NCBI GenBank assembly: GCA_973895155.1 | Contig: OZ316892.1 | Location: 28,892,001-28,956,000 of the forward strand | Direction: 5' to 3' | DNA from: Marsupella aquatica | Lineage: Eukaryota > Marchantiophyta | DNA length: 64,000 bases | Part shown: positions 1 to 11,500 of the stretch, one piece after another | How the letters are laid out: each line of letters begins with the position of its first letter | Numbering within the stretch: the stretch's first letter is position 1 | Program-made: the position numbers and the translations under genes | The notes under the pieces: model-generated | The model's database searches: none | Told to the model about the DNA's origin: nothing | What the model saw: only the letters and a program-made list of their open reading frames with translations

Positions 1-170
1 GGGTACTAATTCACATTTTGATTATTCCCTGAGGTGGTCAAAACGGGGGAGAATTCCAAGTTTTTTCCACCCCGACCAAAAAGTGAATAGTTTTACGTTA
101 GAGTTTGGTTTTGATTCTGGTTTTCAACATTGGAGAGCTAGGCTCGTGGACTACGTGGCGGTGATAAGTT

Positions 171-1200
171 TTGAGTTTTTTGGAAAATTTGAGAAAACAT
201 AATTTGCATTCTCACATGAGTGATTTGGAGGAGATTTTTGAAGACGTGGATCTTGAAGCACGAGGATCACCTTGGTTTGAGGTGGAGAGAGAAGAGCAAG
301 AGGAAGAAAACGTGACACCGGTACGATTACCGGTGCAGCAAGTAGAGGGGGTTGTGAAGGAAAAAGAGATGGCATCCAGGTTTGGAGGTGTCAAATTTAA
401 GGTGGAATAGTATAATGGTCATACGGACTACTTGCTTTGGAAGAAGCAAGTGAAAGGAGTTCTTCGTGCTATGGGCCTAGATCATCCTCTCACTACGCGA
501 GAGATGAACGACGATGAAGAGGAGATTCCACTGAAGAGGTGGAGGCAGAAACAAGTGATTGCAGTGAATATGGTGATGTTTTATCTGAAACCGCATATCA
601 TCAAGAAGTTGGATGACTATGCGGATTGTGCATCTTTGTTCAAAACCCTAAGGGAGAAGTACTATCGAGAGGATGTATCAGACCAATTGTACAAGAAGTC
701 TCTCTTGATGAGCCTTAGGCTCAAGAGGGGAACAAGCTTCAGGATCACTTGGATGAATTTGACAGCTTAGCCGTTGATTTGTCTAATCTCGGTAAGGGCG
801 TTGAAGAAGAGGACAAGGCCTTGCTTCTTCTTAGCTCATTACCCCCATCTTACCAGGGTTTGAAATAGATTCTCTTGTATAGATACCTGAAGTCTATTTC
901 ATACGATGAGGTGGTAAGCTTTTTGTTGTCAGATGATGCACAGAAAAAATTAGGTCAAGCCCAGACAGCATCGTCATCTGATACTGCCTTGAATGTGAAT
1001 TGTGGAAGGTCACAACGACGTCCCGAGTAGCACATGAATGACAAGGGACGAAGTAAATCTAGGACGAGATTGCTTCAAGGGGGAAATCCCAGGAGAGAAA
1101 GTCAGTAGTCTGCTGGAAATGTCACAAGATTGGTCACGTTAAGAGGGATTGTAAAGGTAAGGCAGTTAAATCTTCATCAACCAATGTGGCTAGTGCTGAT
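171..1200 (+). pseudogene. copia gag with CCHC zinc knuckle, broken
   Basis: Gag (UBN2-type) of the plus-strand copia element. The region around 430-770 carries the usual copia gag pattern (LLWKKQVKG, then a long helical region with LYKKSLLMSLRLK). A frameshift near 740 moves the frame to the one reading QDHLDEFDSLAVDL. In-frame stops are TAG at 408-410, 866-868 and 1028-1030. A CCHC knuckle, C-x2-C-x4-H-x4-C, is intact at 1111-1152 (CWKCHKIGHVKRDC), in yet another frame. Nucleocapsid function is inferred from the family only. Confidence 0.82.
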
Positions 1201-1262
1201 AGAGAAATTGATGGAGAAGCTAGGAATATGCCCTATGCACATCATCTAGGAGAGCAAACGAT

Positions 1263-1592
1263 GTGTGGATTCTTGATTGTGCTTGCTCCTTTCACATTTG
1301 TTATTTATATTTTAATTCTTTTTCTGTGTCAAACGATTTAGTTTTGATAGAAAATGATCACTCCTGTCGAGTTGAGGGTATTGGGTCTGTAAAGATTCAA
1401 ATGTTTAATGGCATTGTGCGCATAGTGTCCGGAGTCAGGTTTGTACCTGGCATACATAAAAATTTGATTTCACTCGGTGTGTTGGATACAAATGGTCATC
1501 AATGGCGAGTAATTGATTGTGAACTTCAAGTCATGTCGGGAGAGACAGTGATTTTGAAGGGAAGCAGACAAAAGAATTTGTATGTGCTATAG
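1263..1592 (+). pseudogene. copia protease remnant
   Basis: The 109-codon open segment opens with WILDCACSFHIC, the position of the copia aspartic protease active site (usually D-S-G or D-S-A; here D-C-A). The downstream signature of the pre-integrase region follows (GVRFVPGIHKNLISLG). It ends at a TAG at 1590-1592 where related elements have a conserved Gln (LYVLQG), so a CAG to TAG change is likely. The pre-integrase region LWHSRLGHMS follows directly, at about 1650-1680. Confidence 0.78.
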
Positions 1593-1619
1593 GGCAATAC
1601 AGTATGTGAAGAGGCCAAT

Positions 1620-2549
1620 GTAACCAAATCTCGTGAAGAAATGACTCAACTGTGGCATTCACGGCTAGGTCACATGAGTGAGAAGGGTTTGGCTATCTTA
1701 ATTACGGAAGAATGGGCTCATTTATGATTTGCATTCTTGTAAATTGGATTTTTGTGAGCATTGCATTTTTGAAAAGCAACATTGTTGTGCTTTCGGTGTT
1801 GGAATTCATCGTTCCAAAGCGGTTCTTGAGTACATACATAGTGACGTGTGGGGACCATCCCCGACTCCCTCACATTCTGGAAAATTGTACTATGTATCAT
1901 TTATTGACGATTACTCAAGATTTGTATGAATTTATTTCATGACGCATAAGTCTGATGTCTTGTCCATTTTTACAAAGTGGAAGGCCCAAGTGGAGAATCA
2001 GACGGGAAACACGGTTAAGTGTTTGGATACCAGGGTGAAGAATGTGAGGTCAGACAACGCCGTGGAGTACACTTCAATAGAATTTGAAGAGTACTGTGCA
2101 GAACAGAGGATAACTCGTCATCTCACCATAGTTTATACTCCGCAGTAGAATGGTGTCACTGAGAGGCTCAATCAAACATTATTGGAGCGGTCACAAAGTA
2201 TGCTGAGCCAATCAGGTTTACCATAGGAATTTTGGGTAGAAGTTGTCAATACTGCAGTTTATTTGGTAAATCTTTCTCCTTCTAGTGCAATCAATTTCAA
2301 AATGCCGTTTGAAATGCGTTATAAGTGGCAAGCAGACTATCATGGCTTGGTAGTTTTTTGAAATGATGCATATGCTCTCACACCAAAGCAGAATAGAACC
2401 AAGTTGGATCTTACGTCCAAGAAATGTATTTTTCTTGGGTATCAGAGTGGTGTGAAAGCCTACAGACTATGGGATCCTATTGCCTGTAAGCTCGTTGTCA
2501 ATAGAGATGTTTCCTTCAATGAATCCAGATTATTGAAGGAGGGGGAGAA
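1620..2549 (+). pseudogene. copia integrase core, broken
   Basis: The HHCC zinc region (LWHSRLGHMS, then CEHCIFEKQ) is followed by the integrase core. Candidate D,D,E catalytic residues lie in HSDVWGPS (about 1840), VRSDNAVEY (about 2050) and NGVTERLN (about 2150). The conserved FIDDYSR is visible at about 1901-1921. Stops are TAG at 2146-2148 (in Y-T-P-Q-Q-N-G, so CAG to TAG), TAG at 2224-2226 and a TGA near 2360. The C-terminal copia motif KKCIFLGYQSGVKAYRLWDP is intact at about 2416-2475. There is also a frame change between about 1690 and 1730. Confidence 0.85.
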
Positions 2550-2877
2550 TGTTGAACTAAGACGTCATTTGCAACCACCATACAACCATGACGCATTCTA
2601 TGCACATGTAGTCGACACAATCTCTACGTGGTTCACCTCTTCTCCAAGGCTACGTCCATACGAATACTCAAGTTTTATTTCAAGAGTAGATGAACACACA
2701 TTGTCTCCCTCTTCCTCAAGTTGCTCCGTTACAAATGAGTAAGCACACCACACCAGCGACACTAGCCCTGGTATATACAAGGTCACACACGACTAATCTA
2801 ACCTCAGCTAAGACCCTAACTGTGGTTAGCCTAAGTACCGTAACCTTGAGTCACAAGACTAAAAGCAATCCTTAACA
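2550..2877 (-). repeat. 3' LTR of the minus-strand copia element
   Basis: On the minus strand this 328-bp segment begins TGTTAAGG and ends TTCAACA, the TG...CA ends of an LTR. Directly upstream of it (plus 2878-2890) is a polypurine tract, AAGGGGGAATT on the minus strand, as expected before a 3' LTR. A TATA-like TGTATATA lies inside. The U5 end, with GAGGTGAACCACGTA, aligns with a second LTR fragment at 4376-4507, and similarity of the two stops exactly at CAACA, which supports the boundary. Confidence 0.72.
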
Positions 2878-3084
2878 AATTCCCCCTTGACTCTAGTCTT
2901 GGGGACTGCAATTTCTGTTATCCATATGAGATACTCAACGGGAAATTCTAGACAATCATTTAAAACCATATGTGTCCCCCTAAAAACCATTTAAGGTTAA
3001 CTAAGGGTTAACTAAAATTAAGCCGTAGCCATAACAGGATTGAGTAACCCATATACAGAAATTACATATTGTTAAGTTACTCTC

Positions 3085-3948
3085 CTAGTGCTGCAAATGT
3101 AAAACTTGCAAAGTAGCACGGTACCTTGAGTAACTCTCCAAAGGAATCACTTTGGTAAAGGCATCAGCCGGGTTAAGCTTTCCATCAATCTTGACTAGCT
3201 TAAACATTTTATCAGACACTGCTTGCCTAATAAAATGGTATCTGATGTCAATGTACTTCACCCTGCTATCCATAACCTGGTTAATAGCTAGGTGAAGCGC
3301 ATTCTGGCTGTCACAATGAAGAGCCATTTTTCCGTGCTCCAATCTCATCTCAGTGACTAGCTTATCCAACCAAATTGCTTCCTTTGTTGTTTCTGCTGCT
3401 GCAACATATTCTACTTCTGTAGTAGACTGAGATACACACTTCTGCAAGGTAGATCTCCAACTTATGCATCCTCCCTCAAGAATAAACACATACCCAGTTG
3501 TTGACCTCCTTGTTTCCAGACAGCCTCCGTAGTCAGAATCTACATAGCCAACCAAAGATTTGGTTTTGTTTGATCTACTTTCAAACAACAGACCATAGTC
3601 TATTGTGCCCTTAAGATACCTGAGAATCCATTTCACAGCCTCCCAGTGTACCTTCCCTGGATTTGACATGAATCTATTAACTTTGTCCATTGTTAGAGCT
3701 AGATCAGGCCTAGTACATGTCATCAAATACATTAGACTGCCCATTGCCTTCTCATAAGGAACCTTAGTCATCAAGCCTCTCTCCACTGGATCCGTGGGGC
3801 AGAAAGCCGATAATAACTTGAAATGTGGAGCCAAAGGAATACTTACTGGCTTACAATTTTCCATGTTGAATCTTGCAAGTACCTTTTCAGCATATTTGCC
3901 TTGATTCAGCCATAACTGTCCAGTTTTAAAGTTCCTCGTAATCTCCAT
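3085..3948 (-). pseudogene. copia RT C-terminus and RNase H (long open frame)
   Basis: A 287-codon frame with the connection region (GSLMYLMTCTRPDLA) and the RNase H domain. The expected acidic residues are present in YVDSDYGG, QSTTEVEYVA and HCDSQNA, followed by DIRYHFIR. The frame ends naturally with the short C-terminal tail usual for Tnt1-like elements. It is open throughout, unlike the rest of the element, but it is separated from the YVDD part by a frameshift near 3950-3985. Without the upstream genes it is a relic. Confidence 0.86.
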
Positions 3949-3983
3949 ACCTAGATCCTTTTGGCTTTCCCAAGATTTTTCAT

Positions 3984-4345
3984 TCAGAATTCAAAACTCA
4001 ATTTTGCTTTGAGTTTGTCAACCTCAGTTTGATTCTTAGCCGCAATCAACATGTCATCCACGTAGAGCACCAAAATGAGTAAACCAAACATACCATTCTT
4101 GACTGATTTTGCATACACACAAGGGTCATATACCATTCTAGTGAATCCTTGTGCAAGCATGAAATCATCAAACTGTTTGTTCCACTGCCGATGAGCTTGC
4201 TTCAATCCATACAGGGACTTAAGCAACCTGCAAACTAAACTTTCTTGACCCTTCTTCACAAAGCCCAGTGGTTACCTCATGAAAATTTGTTCCTCCAAGG
4301 TGCCATAGAGAAAAGCAGTAACAACATTCATTTGATCTAACACTA
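3984..4345 (-). pseudogene. copia reverse transcriptase fragment with YVDD
   Basis: Reverse transcriptase palm region on the minus strand. SLYGLKQAHRQWN and the catalytic YVDD box (4053-4064) are intact. Upstream of 4259 the reading continues as the RT motif around MNVVTAFLYGTLEE but meets a stop near 4263-4275. A frameshift separates it from the RNase H frame. The polymerase is therefore split into at least three pieces. Confidence 0.85.
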
Positions 4346-4375
4346 TGGAAACTTGGTATAGCCGACAGGCTTAGA

Positions 4376-4507
4376 GTTCAGTAAAGCTCTCTTGTGTGTT
4401 CCCGTGGATGTAGCATCGAGGAGGTGAACCACGTATCTCTCGTGTCAATTACTTGCGAGTTAGATGTGTCATGTGCTTACCGTTGCAATTGTCGTCTATG
4501 CTCAACA
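4376..4507 (+). repeat. copia LTR fragment (U5 end), plus strand
   Basis: About 130 bp matching the last third of the LTR at 2550-2877, but on the plus strand. It has GAGGTGAACCACGTA, then TGTGTCATG, and ends CTCAACA at 4507, where similarity stops. It may be what is left of the 3' LTR of the plus-strand element after the minus-strand element was inserted. The left edge is approximate. Confidence 0.62.
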
Positions 4508-4508
4508 C

Positions 4509-4655
4509 AAACGGCAGAGAGCAAGCGGCAGTGGGCAAAAGGCAGAGAGCAAGCAACAGTGAGCAAACGGCAATGAACAGGAGTGAGCACATCGATTGCC
4601 ACTTGTAACCTGGAACTTGACAATCGATTGCCGCTTGTAACCCGGAACTTGACAA
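4509..4655. repeat. short tandem repeats after the LTR fragment
   Basis: 4509-4575 holds several imperfect copies of a GGCAGAGAGCAAGCGGCAGT-like unit. 4588-4652 holds two copies of a 31-bp unit reading CGATTGCCACTTGTAACC followed by GGAACTTGACAA, with a few mismatches. No coding role is apparent. Confidence 0.6.
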
Positions 4656-5837
4656 GGAATATGCAGGGACAGACTTTGCAGGGACATGTTTTGGTGAAAC
4701 AGTCCCTGCATCTTGCCCTCTAGAAGTTGTGCAAAAAATGACAGAGGAGTAAACGCAATTGAGTGGGCCCGTGACACATTTTATGTTCTTTGATTTTCTT
4801 TAGATTTGGTTTGCACTTTTACCCTACGTTTGTGGGCTGGTAAGGGCCACTTTTTTGAGGACTCTTGCACATGCAAGACAGCCCTAAACCATCACAATCC
4901 ATATAAAAAGAGAAATGTCCAAGACTCCTCACTTTTCATGTTTATCTCCTCTAGCATGAGACTTTGCTCCATAATATAATTTCAAGAGAAGGGTACTAAA
5001 AATGGTGTAACCAGTTTTGTCATGTACGGTGGTGCTTTAATTCAATAAGGTGGAATGTAACATTGGACAGGCATTGCCACTATGGCACTTCCCAAGGGCC
5101 CCATCGCACCCCCCATATTAATTGCAGTCGTCCCCCCAATTATTAATCGTCGCCCCAAACATTAATTGCAATCGTCGCCCCAAATATTAATTGCGGGACA
5201 AGACAGTATAGTACGCAAGGCACGTCGCCCACGTCTGACCCTTCGCACCAACCTCACTGTGAAATCGTGTTCTCACACAAAAATGGATCTCTGCTCAGGA
5301 GCCTCTGTGCAAATGTCCCGAACTGCCAAATCTCCCGCTGTCTTGCTCTTGTAGAAATCTTGTGCTTCTCCCACTCTCCCAGTTCTTGAGCGACTTCTGT
5401 TCATGTCTTGAGCGACATAGTTAATGTGTTCAGACTCATCTCCCTTCAATTTTCGCTGGGTGCTTTAGGCCATTTGGGTCAGGTTATAACACCAGCATTA
5501 TAACACCCGATTGATTAGGAAAGGAGTAAACAATCCCGCTCTGAGAACGAGCTTCACATGTCTGGATTATGTCCGTCGCATTTTTCCTGTACTACATCAG
5601 GGGGCAATGTTGCTCTTCAAACCTTTTTCTACAACTGGGGCTTGAATTCCCCATGTGAAATTTTTCAAGGGTTGAGGCAGGGACTTACGTTAGAGTAGGC
5701 CTTCAATTTCGCTGCGCTGTGATTAATCTTCTCGGTTATGAGCTTAGATTTCAGTCCATGATGTGCTTTGACCCGAGTGGATATGGTACTGTCTATCAGC
5801 TATACGTCGTAGAGAGTCTCTGGTTTTTATGACCTAA
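4656..5837. other. intergenic; LTR-like repeat at about 4800-5030
   Basis: No gene seen. A TATA-like CCATATAAAAAG at about 4900 starts a ~95-bp block that matches 17605-17705 (see the repeat entry there). From about 5090 the sequence turns into short CGTCGCCCC/ATTAATTGC reiterations (about 5120-5190), then ordinary sequence leading into the ARPC5 5' region. Confidence 0.5.
4895..5020 (+). repeat. LTR-like dispersed repeat, copy 1
   Basis: From the TATA-like CATATAAAAAG on, this block (…TCTCCTCTAGCATGAGA… CTCCATAAT… TTTCAAGAGAAGGGTACTAA) aligns with the block at 17605-17710. The TATA box, followed about 30 bp later by a conserved CTTCTCC/CTCCTC region, looks like the promoter and R-U5 part of a retrotransposon LTR. 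I could not define ends or a target-site duplication. Confidence 0.45.
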
Positions 5838-6017
5838 TTGCTCGTCCTGCACCTGCCACTTAGTGTGGTTTTTGAGCCCATAACTATTCCTCCACCAGCT
5901 TTGGAGCAGGAGTGGGCTCCTGAAACCACTCCACCAATTGAGGCCGCCACATTTGAGACTTTTGGTTTCGAGTTAGCGCCGTCTCCTCGGCGAAGTCAAC
6001 CTCTCTACGATTCTATC
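5838..6017 (+). other. 5' region of ARPC5, open in frame
   Basis: The 180 bases before the ARPC5 ATG contain no stop in the ARPC5 frame and read as a proline- and glutamate-rich stretch, but they have no ATG. This is most simply the 5' untranslated region; non-AUG extension is possible but unsupported. Confidence 0.4.
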
Positions 6018-8504
6018 ATGGCTGACGATGACGACGGCGTCGTCTTAGAGGCAGAGTTTGTGGAGACTGAGAATTCGGAGCTGATCCTATCCCGCATTGA
6101 GAATAAGACGCGCCAAGTTGATCGCTTGTTGCGATTGTAAGTTTATATATTTGCGCTCTGCTTCTCGATAGGTGTGCTGTGCGTATGTCAGACCGATGTT
6201 TCTCCTTCTACCGTGACCTTGCAATAGTTTCGTAATTTTCCCAAGAGTTGTGTTTCAAATTTGGTCAAATGGAAAGTTTCGCTGTTGCAAATCTGCTCAT
6301 CGTATTTTTTTAAGCATATTGCTGTCATTTAGGTCATTCCATTTTGATTTGATCGAGATGGGGAAACTATCAGCTCCAACAGCTTGATTAGATCAATTGT
6401 TTTTGGTTATGTTTCCCCTCTGTATAGTATCTGTCCGTTGCCAATGTGCCCTAATTTGCCAATGTGAACACTGGCTTCTTTCAAATGTGCTCAGCCATCT
6501 GTCAGACGCATTGTTGTTTACAGATTACCGACAATATTATCAGAACTTAATTAAAGCCTGTTTTGGTTCATGTTTCTTCGTTGTATGAGACACTGGCACC
6601 ACTCTTGCACCCAAGCATTGCCAAGCCCAACATTGTCGCCATTCAAAATTGTTCAGCCATTTCAGATACGTAGTATTGTCACGTATTACGAAAGTGTTTG
6701 TGAACTCGATTACACCAAAGTTTTTGGGTTAATCTTTCTTCACTATGTGAACATATTACTACGTTTGAAATGGTTGGCTGAAATTCTGGGCAGAATGAAC
6801 ACAATCCAATATCGCTCTTTGTTCCAGCGTATTTTGTGCTTACATTTGTGTTTGGAATTAGTATCCGGCATCCTGTGGTGAATTCTGGTCGACAATACGG
6901 AGGGGCTAGGTAGTATTATCACCACGCGGTAGTTGATGGTTGATGTTCGTAACCAACATTCCGTACTTGCAAGCAGACTGGACTTTGGAGTTGGTCATGG
7001 TCTGTATTTTTGTTTCTACTATCTTATGATGTTGCCTGTCCTCACTCATCTTACTGATGTTCAGACTGCAGTATACACAAGCTCTCGAGGTCGCCCTTGA
7101 AGATTCTCCGACCAAAACTCGAGATGAGAGATGCAAGGTTTGTAGCCACTGTCTTTGGCTTAATCTTTTAGTCGATGGAAGGATGTATCAATTATCAATA
7201 TGGTTTGAGTAGGTCTCCTAGCAGAAAATCATGAATTTCTGGTGTTCACCATCGTTATTGAGGTTGGTGTCTTGTTCGGTTGTCAAATCAGTCAGCAAAC
7301 TGGACGCTGGTGCACCGTGTGTTGATGGCAACTAAGGATGTCGATGGACTATTGGCCAATTTGAACTGTGACTATTACGATGTGCTAATGAAGTAAGTAC
7401 ACCTGCGTCCTGCTTTCTATTGGTAATTTTGATATCTGTGATGGAAACTTAAATTGCTTAAGTGTGAGAGTGAATTGGTCGGCAGAGAGCACTGTACCTT
7501 ACATATTCGTTCCATAGTGGGATAGAGAGAACCTCACACGGCACTGGCTTAGAACCCACACACGGAAACGAAGGGAATACGAAGGTACTGCCAGAGTCTT
7601 GGACATGAAAGTTCTACATGAATAGAGACGCGAAATCAACCTTTTGAACGAAGGCCACGGATGGGCAGGCACTGGTAAGAGATGTATATTCGGTGACTTG
7701 AACCAAAAGGCTTGGTATGGGAGTTTCCGAAAATGGTCACGGACGGATACAATATGGTGATCCCGAGGAATATAAAAGTCGTTGGAATCTCAATCTACGC
7801 CATTTTATATAGTCCTGACTAGAGGGTGAAAGATGTTCTTGCTGGAAATTTTTATTTTGTCGCCTTCCGTTGGCATTTAGCCTGCAATTTGAAGAGCAGA
7901 TATTAGTGGAAATTGGGTAAATTGTTATGAAATCTTGACTGTTTGTAATGAATGGGAAAGGCATGTCTTGTTCTAAAGATGGACGTCAAGGTAGATGTCG
8001 GTACCAGGTACACGTTTGAACGAAGCGTAATAATATTATGTATTGTCGAACTTCTCGTCGGTTTCTAACATTTAATCTTCATCAGCACATTTTCAGGGGT
8101 TCCAATGGAGGATGTCCCTGGATGTTTGATAGAAGTGATGGAGTCACTTCTCAATTTCTTTGCGTGTGGTGCATTTGTATGTCTCGTTGCAAGGAGTGAT
8201 GAGTAAGTTCAGGTAGAATGTATCCAACAACGGGCAGAGAGCGTTAAACAGCCATACGGATTTGAACAGTGGCTTTCGTGGTTCCTCTCTCATTTGTCTA
8301 GGAACAAACACATGCCACAGTGAAGCTGATGGTTATAATACGTGTTGTTGGTTGTCCGCTCTCCGCAGATATCTCTACCGTGGGTTGGCAACTGGGGATC
8401 GATCTACGTGTGATCAATGTTTGCGGTTGCATGAGAAATTGACCGAGAAAGGAGGGATGGGCTGCATTATGCGTGCCCTTGTGGACACCTGGAATGTCGT
8501 CTGA
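6018..8504 (+). CDS. ARPC5: Actin-related protein 2/3 complex subunit 5 (ARPC5, p16)
   Basis: ARPC5 is the smallest subunit of the Arp2/3 complex, which nucleates branched actin filaments in the cytoplasm and in plants shapes cell growth. Exons by splice signal and phase: 6018-6136, 7065-7137, 7292-7392, 8369-8504; total 429 nt, 142 residues, close to the plant family length. Visible family motifs are AEFVETENSELILSRIENK (exon 1), KTRDERCKSANW across the exon 2/3 junction, DYYDVLMKYLYRGL across exon 3/4, and STCDQCLRLHEKLTE near the end. The junction phases (2, 0, 2) all close and every intron is GT-AG; introns are 928, 154 and 976 bp with nothing recognised inside. The ATG at 6018 is chosen because it gives the family N-terminus; the frame stays open upstream to 5838 but without an ATG. 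It stands alone; neighbours are transposons and LHCA4. Confidence 0.95.
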
Positions 8505-11500
8505 AGCAGATTCATGGGTTACGACATCTCTTCCTTTATCAATGTAAAAGTATCAAGTACAAAGAGTTTAGGTTATCCTTTTGCGGCCAGTAGGAGAACT
8601 CATCACACAGTTGATTACACCCTTCATTTTGTAGCTGACAAATGCAACAGAAAGTTGCGTGTTTCTTTTTCCAAGAGTTATGAATGAAACAGGATGGAAG
8701 CAGGGTGAACCTGGGGCATAATTGTTGGTGTCTCCTCACGATAACTGCTGTTTTGAAAGGTTTGGTTGGTACTCTTCAGTACCTAGTGGATTCTCAAGTT
8801 CAGGTCTTATTTAAAGCTCAGTCTGACCAGCAGTCTGCAAGTTGATGTTGAACTTGACTCTATTCTCAAGTTCAGTCTTTTGTAAGGCTTAGTGTGATCA
8901 GCAGTATGCAAGTTGATGTTGTGCCTGCCACGAAGTCCATGCTTCACGCAACACACTCTGCCCACGAAAGCATGGCACGAATCAAAGTGACCCTGGATTG
9001 CATGGTAGAGGGTTAATGCGTTCCTCCAAACACAATCTCAAGGATTAATCTCACAAGATTACTGAAAGACACTACCGGGAGTTTACAACGTCAATTTCTC
9101 GAGTCTTAACTGTCCTCACGTCGAGTTATACATTCGCTTTCAATCAGAATGAAGCCGGGAATCCTCTGGAGCGAGCAAGCTGTGTTATTCTACAGACAGT
9201 TGGTTATTCTTTTGTTTCATTTAATATTCCTTCGGCTGGGCCAGAGTGTCTGCCAGTCCTGTCCCTTCTTGTAGTTTGCAAGATTGGATGAGCATGAGAT
9301 GGGCAAAGGTGAGAAAATAGTGGTGACAACCCTTTTAAACAAATCTAGCGGTTGTTTCGACTAAATCTTCCTTGAACGAAAATCATTGATTTCCATCTTC
9401 CTGAGAGGAAGAACCAACTTCTGTTTCTAATTGAAGTCGCATATCCAGTGTATTGGCTCGTCTATCGGATCAGAGCACCTCAGTCCACAATTCCAATATA
9501 ATCATCGTCAAATACTAAGAATGTCTTACCTTGATTTGAGCTTTTTGTGGTTCGGACTGTGCTTTTATGCTCAAAACGAAGGCTAACAAATAAGTCTTCT
9601 ATGCGCATGCAAGCAAACATGAAATTCTGCAAGCAAGTTGTGGCTATGGTTATTTATGCCTTTTGATTTTTGCTGACTTTTGGATTTGTATGTATATCTA
9701 GGACTCCACATGGCTAGCAAGATTTGCCAGCCAGAAGAGTAAAAAATCAGTTGTCATGAGAAAATGACACAAAATGTAAGATATTTAAAACCAGGTTTTG
9801 GATAGGAGGAACTAAGTTGGCTAGCAAAGTGATGGAATTGAAGGTTTTTTTTCTTTCCCTAGTATGAGAAAAAAGTAGAGTAGTGTGAGGTATGCTAGTC
9901 CTTCAGACTCCCTTCCAAGTACTTTGGTCAACTACGAAAGAATTGTAGGAATCACCTTCCATCCCAAACAAGTATTTTCATATTATATAGGGAAATTTGT
10001 AATTTGGACAATGAAGCCCAGATAGACCTCTAGGTTTGTCAAAATGCTTCTATGGATTTTTGCAACTCTGATGGACTGAATTTTTACTCCCAATGTCACA
10101 GGGAATATCCTTGATTAGTCCATCCTGATTGTGTGGGAGCATTGTTTCTGTAAACAGTGTTTGTATGAAATAAATGATAGAAATTGTCATAAATCAGGAT
10201 GGACTAACAGGAGCATTGTTTCTGTAGATCTGTTTCCAATAACATGATCATATAAATTGATATTCAATTGATATTTTAAGCAAAATTTTAAGCAAATAAA
10301 ATTGTTTTACCTGACATTTTCCCACAAAATCCTAAAATGTTTAAAAGCAAATATCTAGGAAAATAGCTAGATATTTAAATTGCTGAAACAACCTAAGTTA
10401 CAGCTTGTAACTGGCAGGAAGAAACGCTTAATGGGTCCATATTTTATGAATCAAGATACTTGTCCTGGGTTTAAGAGTTCCGCCAGAAATCCAAACACAT
10501 TAAACTAAAATAGCATCCATTGATCCAGACAATGAACAAAGTTAAGGTTTGCAAGAAAACATTTATGGTCGGGATGAAGCTGAATTAGTTCATTGCTTGT
10601 CCAGCAGTATGCAAGAGTCATTAGGGTTGAGCTAGGCTTTTGACAAGAGGTTTCTCATGATGAGTCGAAACAAGCTTTAAGCTTTGCATAGGAATGTTTC
10701 AAGCTCAAGTTCCCAAGTGGTCTATTTCATTTACTCATAATTATTTGTTAATTATAGATGACTCTGTTTAATTCTTGCCCACAATTGGCTTGATCATAGC
10801 TATATATAAACTTGAATGACTTTAGAGAAATTTCTAGTGCATGCACAATTAGGTTTGACCTGAAGTTAAAGGTTGACCATCCACTAACAGAACAATATTT
10901 TCTCATTTTGTTGCTATCTTGATAATGCAATGATACTGCACATTGCATTGCTATACAAAGTCAGATTGCTATAGTATGAAGATTGTTATCCAAAGCCAAG
11001 ATATCTGTTGGCTTGGAAGTTTTAGTTTGGGATAGTCATCCTCACTTGTAAAACTTCTCAGGGTTTTAGATTTTAGTTCAATGCTTAGCTTGCTTCACAG
11101 TAATTGGGGCAATTTTGGTTGACTTTGATCCCAAATTGTTTTTTAAAGGTCATGTTGAGGTCTGGACTGTAAATAGTCATTTTTCTCTTAGAGATGGTGA
11201 CACTAATTTCCTGGTGCCTAGCTGGTGGGTAGTGGCCGCACTCCCAAGGTAGCAAAATTTATAAAAGAACATTTTGGCAACAATTTATTTGGGCAAACCA
11301 TTTGATTTCAGAGAAGTGATCCAATTGCAATTGCAACTACACGAGGAGAAATGAATCAAATAGGGGGCCAAAGCACAAGTAAAGGAGAACACGTGATAGA
11401 CAAAGAAAACACTATTGAGACCAGTGTTTCTTAGGGGCAAGCCCCCTTCTATAGTGGCACCTGTGGTTGAATAGCAATGATCACCCTTCATTTCACCCCT

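Larger units (their letters stand above)
1..2549 (+). mobile_element. Ty1/copia retrotransposon, 5' two thirds, decayed
   Basis: Remains of a Ty1/copia element read on the plus strand; the 5' LTR lies left of the window or is lost. In order there are gag (about 171-1200), protease (about 1263-1590), the pre-integrase zinc region and integrase (about 1620-2400) and the start of the integrase-RT linker. Several in-frame stops (mostly TAG) and at least two frameshifts break the frame. Homology stops at 2549, where the LTR of an oppositely oriented copia element begins, so reverse transcriptase is missing from this copy. It cannot be autonomous. Confidence 0.88.
2878..4376 (-). mobile_element. 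Ty1/copia retrotransposon, RT-RNase H part, minus strand
   Basis: The 3' part of a second copia element, opposite in direction to the one to its left. It holds the end of reverse transcriptase and the whole RNase H, then a non-coding stretch, the polypurine tract and the 3' LTR at 2550-2877. The 5' part (gag, protease, integrase, start of RT) is missing; similarity to RT fades at about 4345-4376. The insertion cuts the plus-strand element at 2549, so it is probably nested in it or was joined by rearrangement. Confidence 0.82.

Noticed and set aside
2535-2560. Polypurine-tract-like GAAGGAGGGGGAGAA before TGTTGAAC on the plus strand
   Set aside because: It is in the reading frame of the integrase-RT linker (LLKEGENVEL), and the LTR that starts there is in the minus orientation by its U5, TATA and own polypurine tract.
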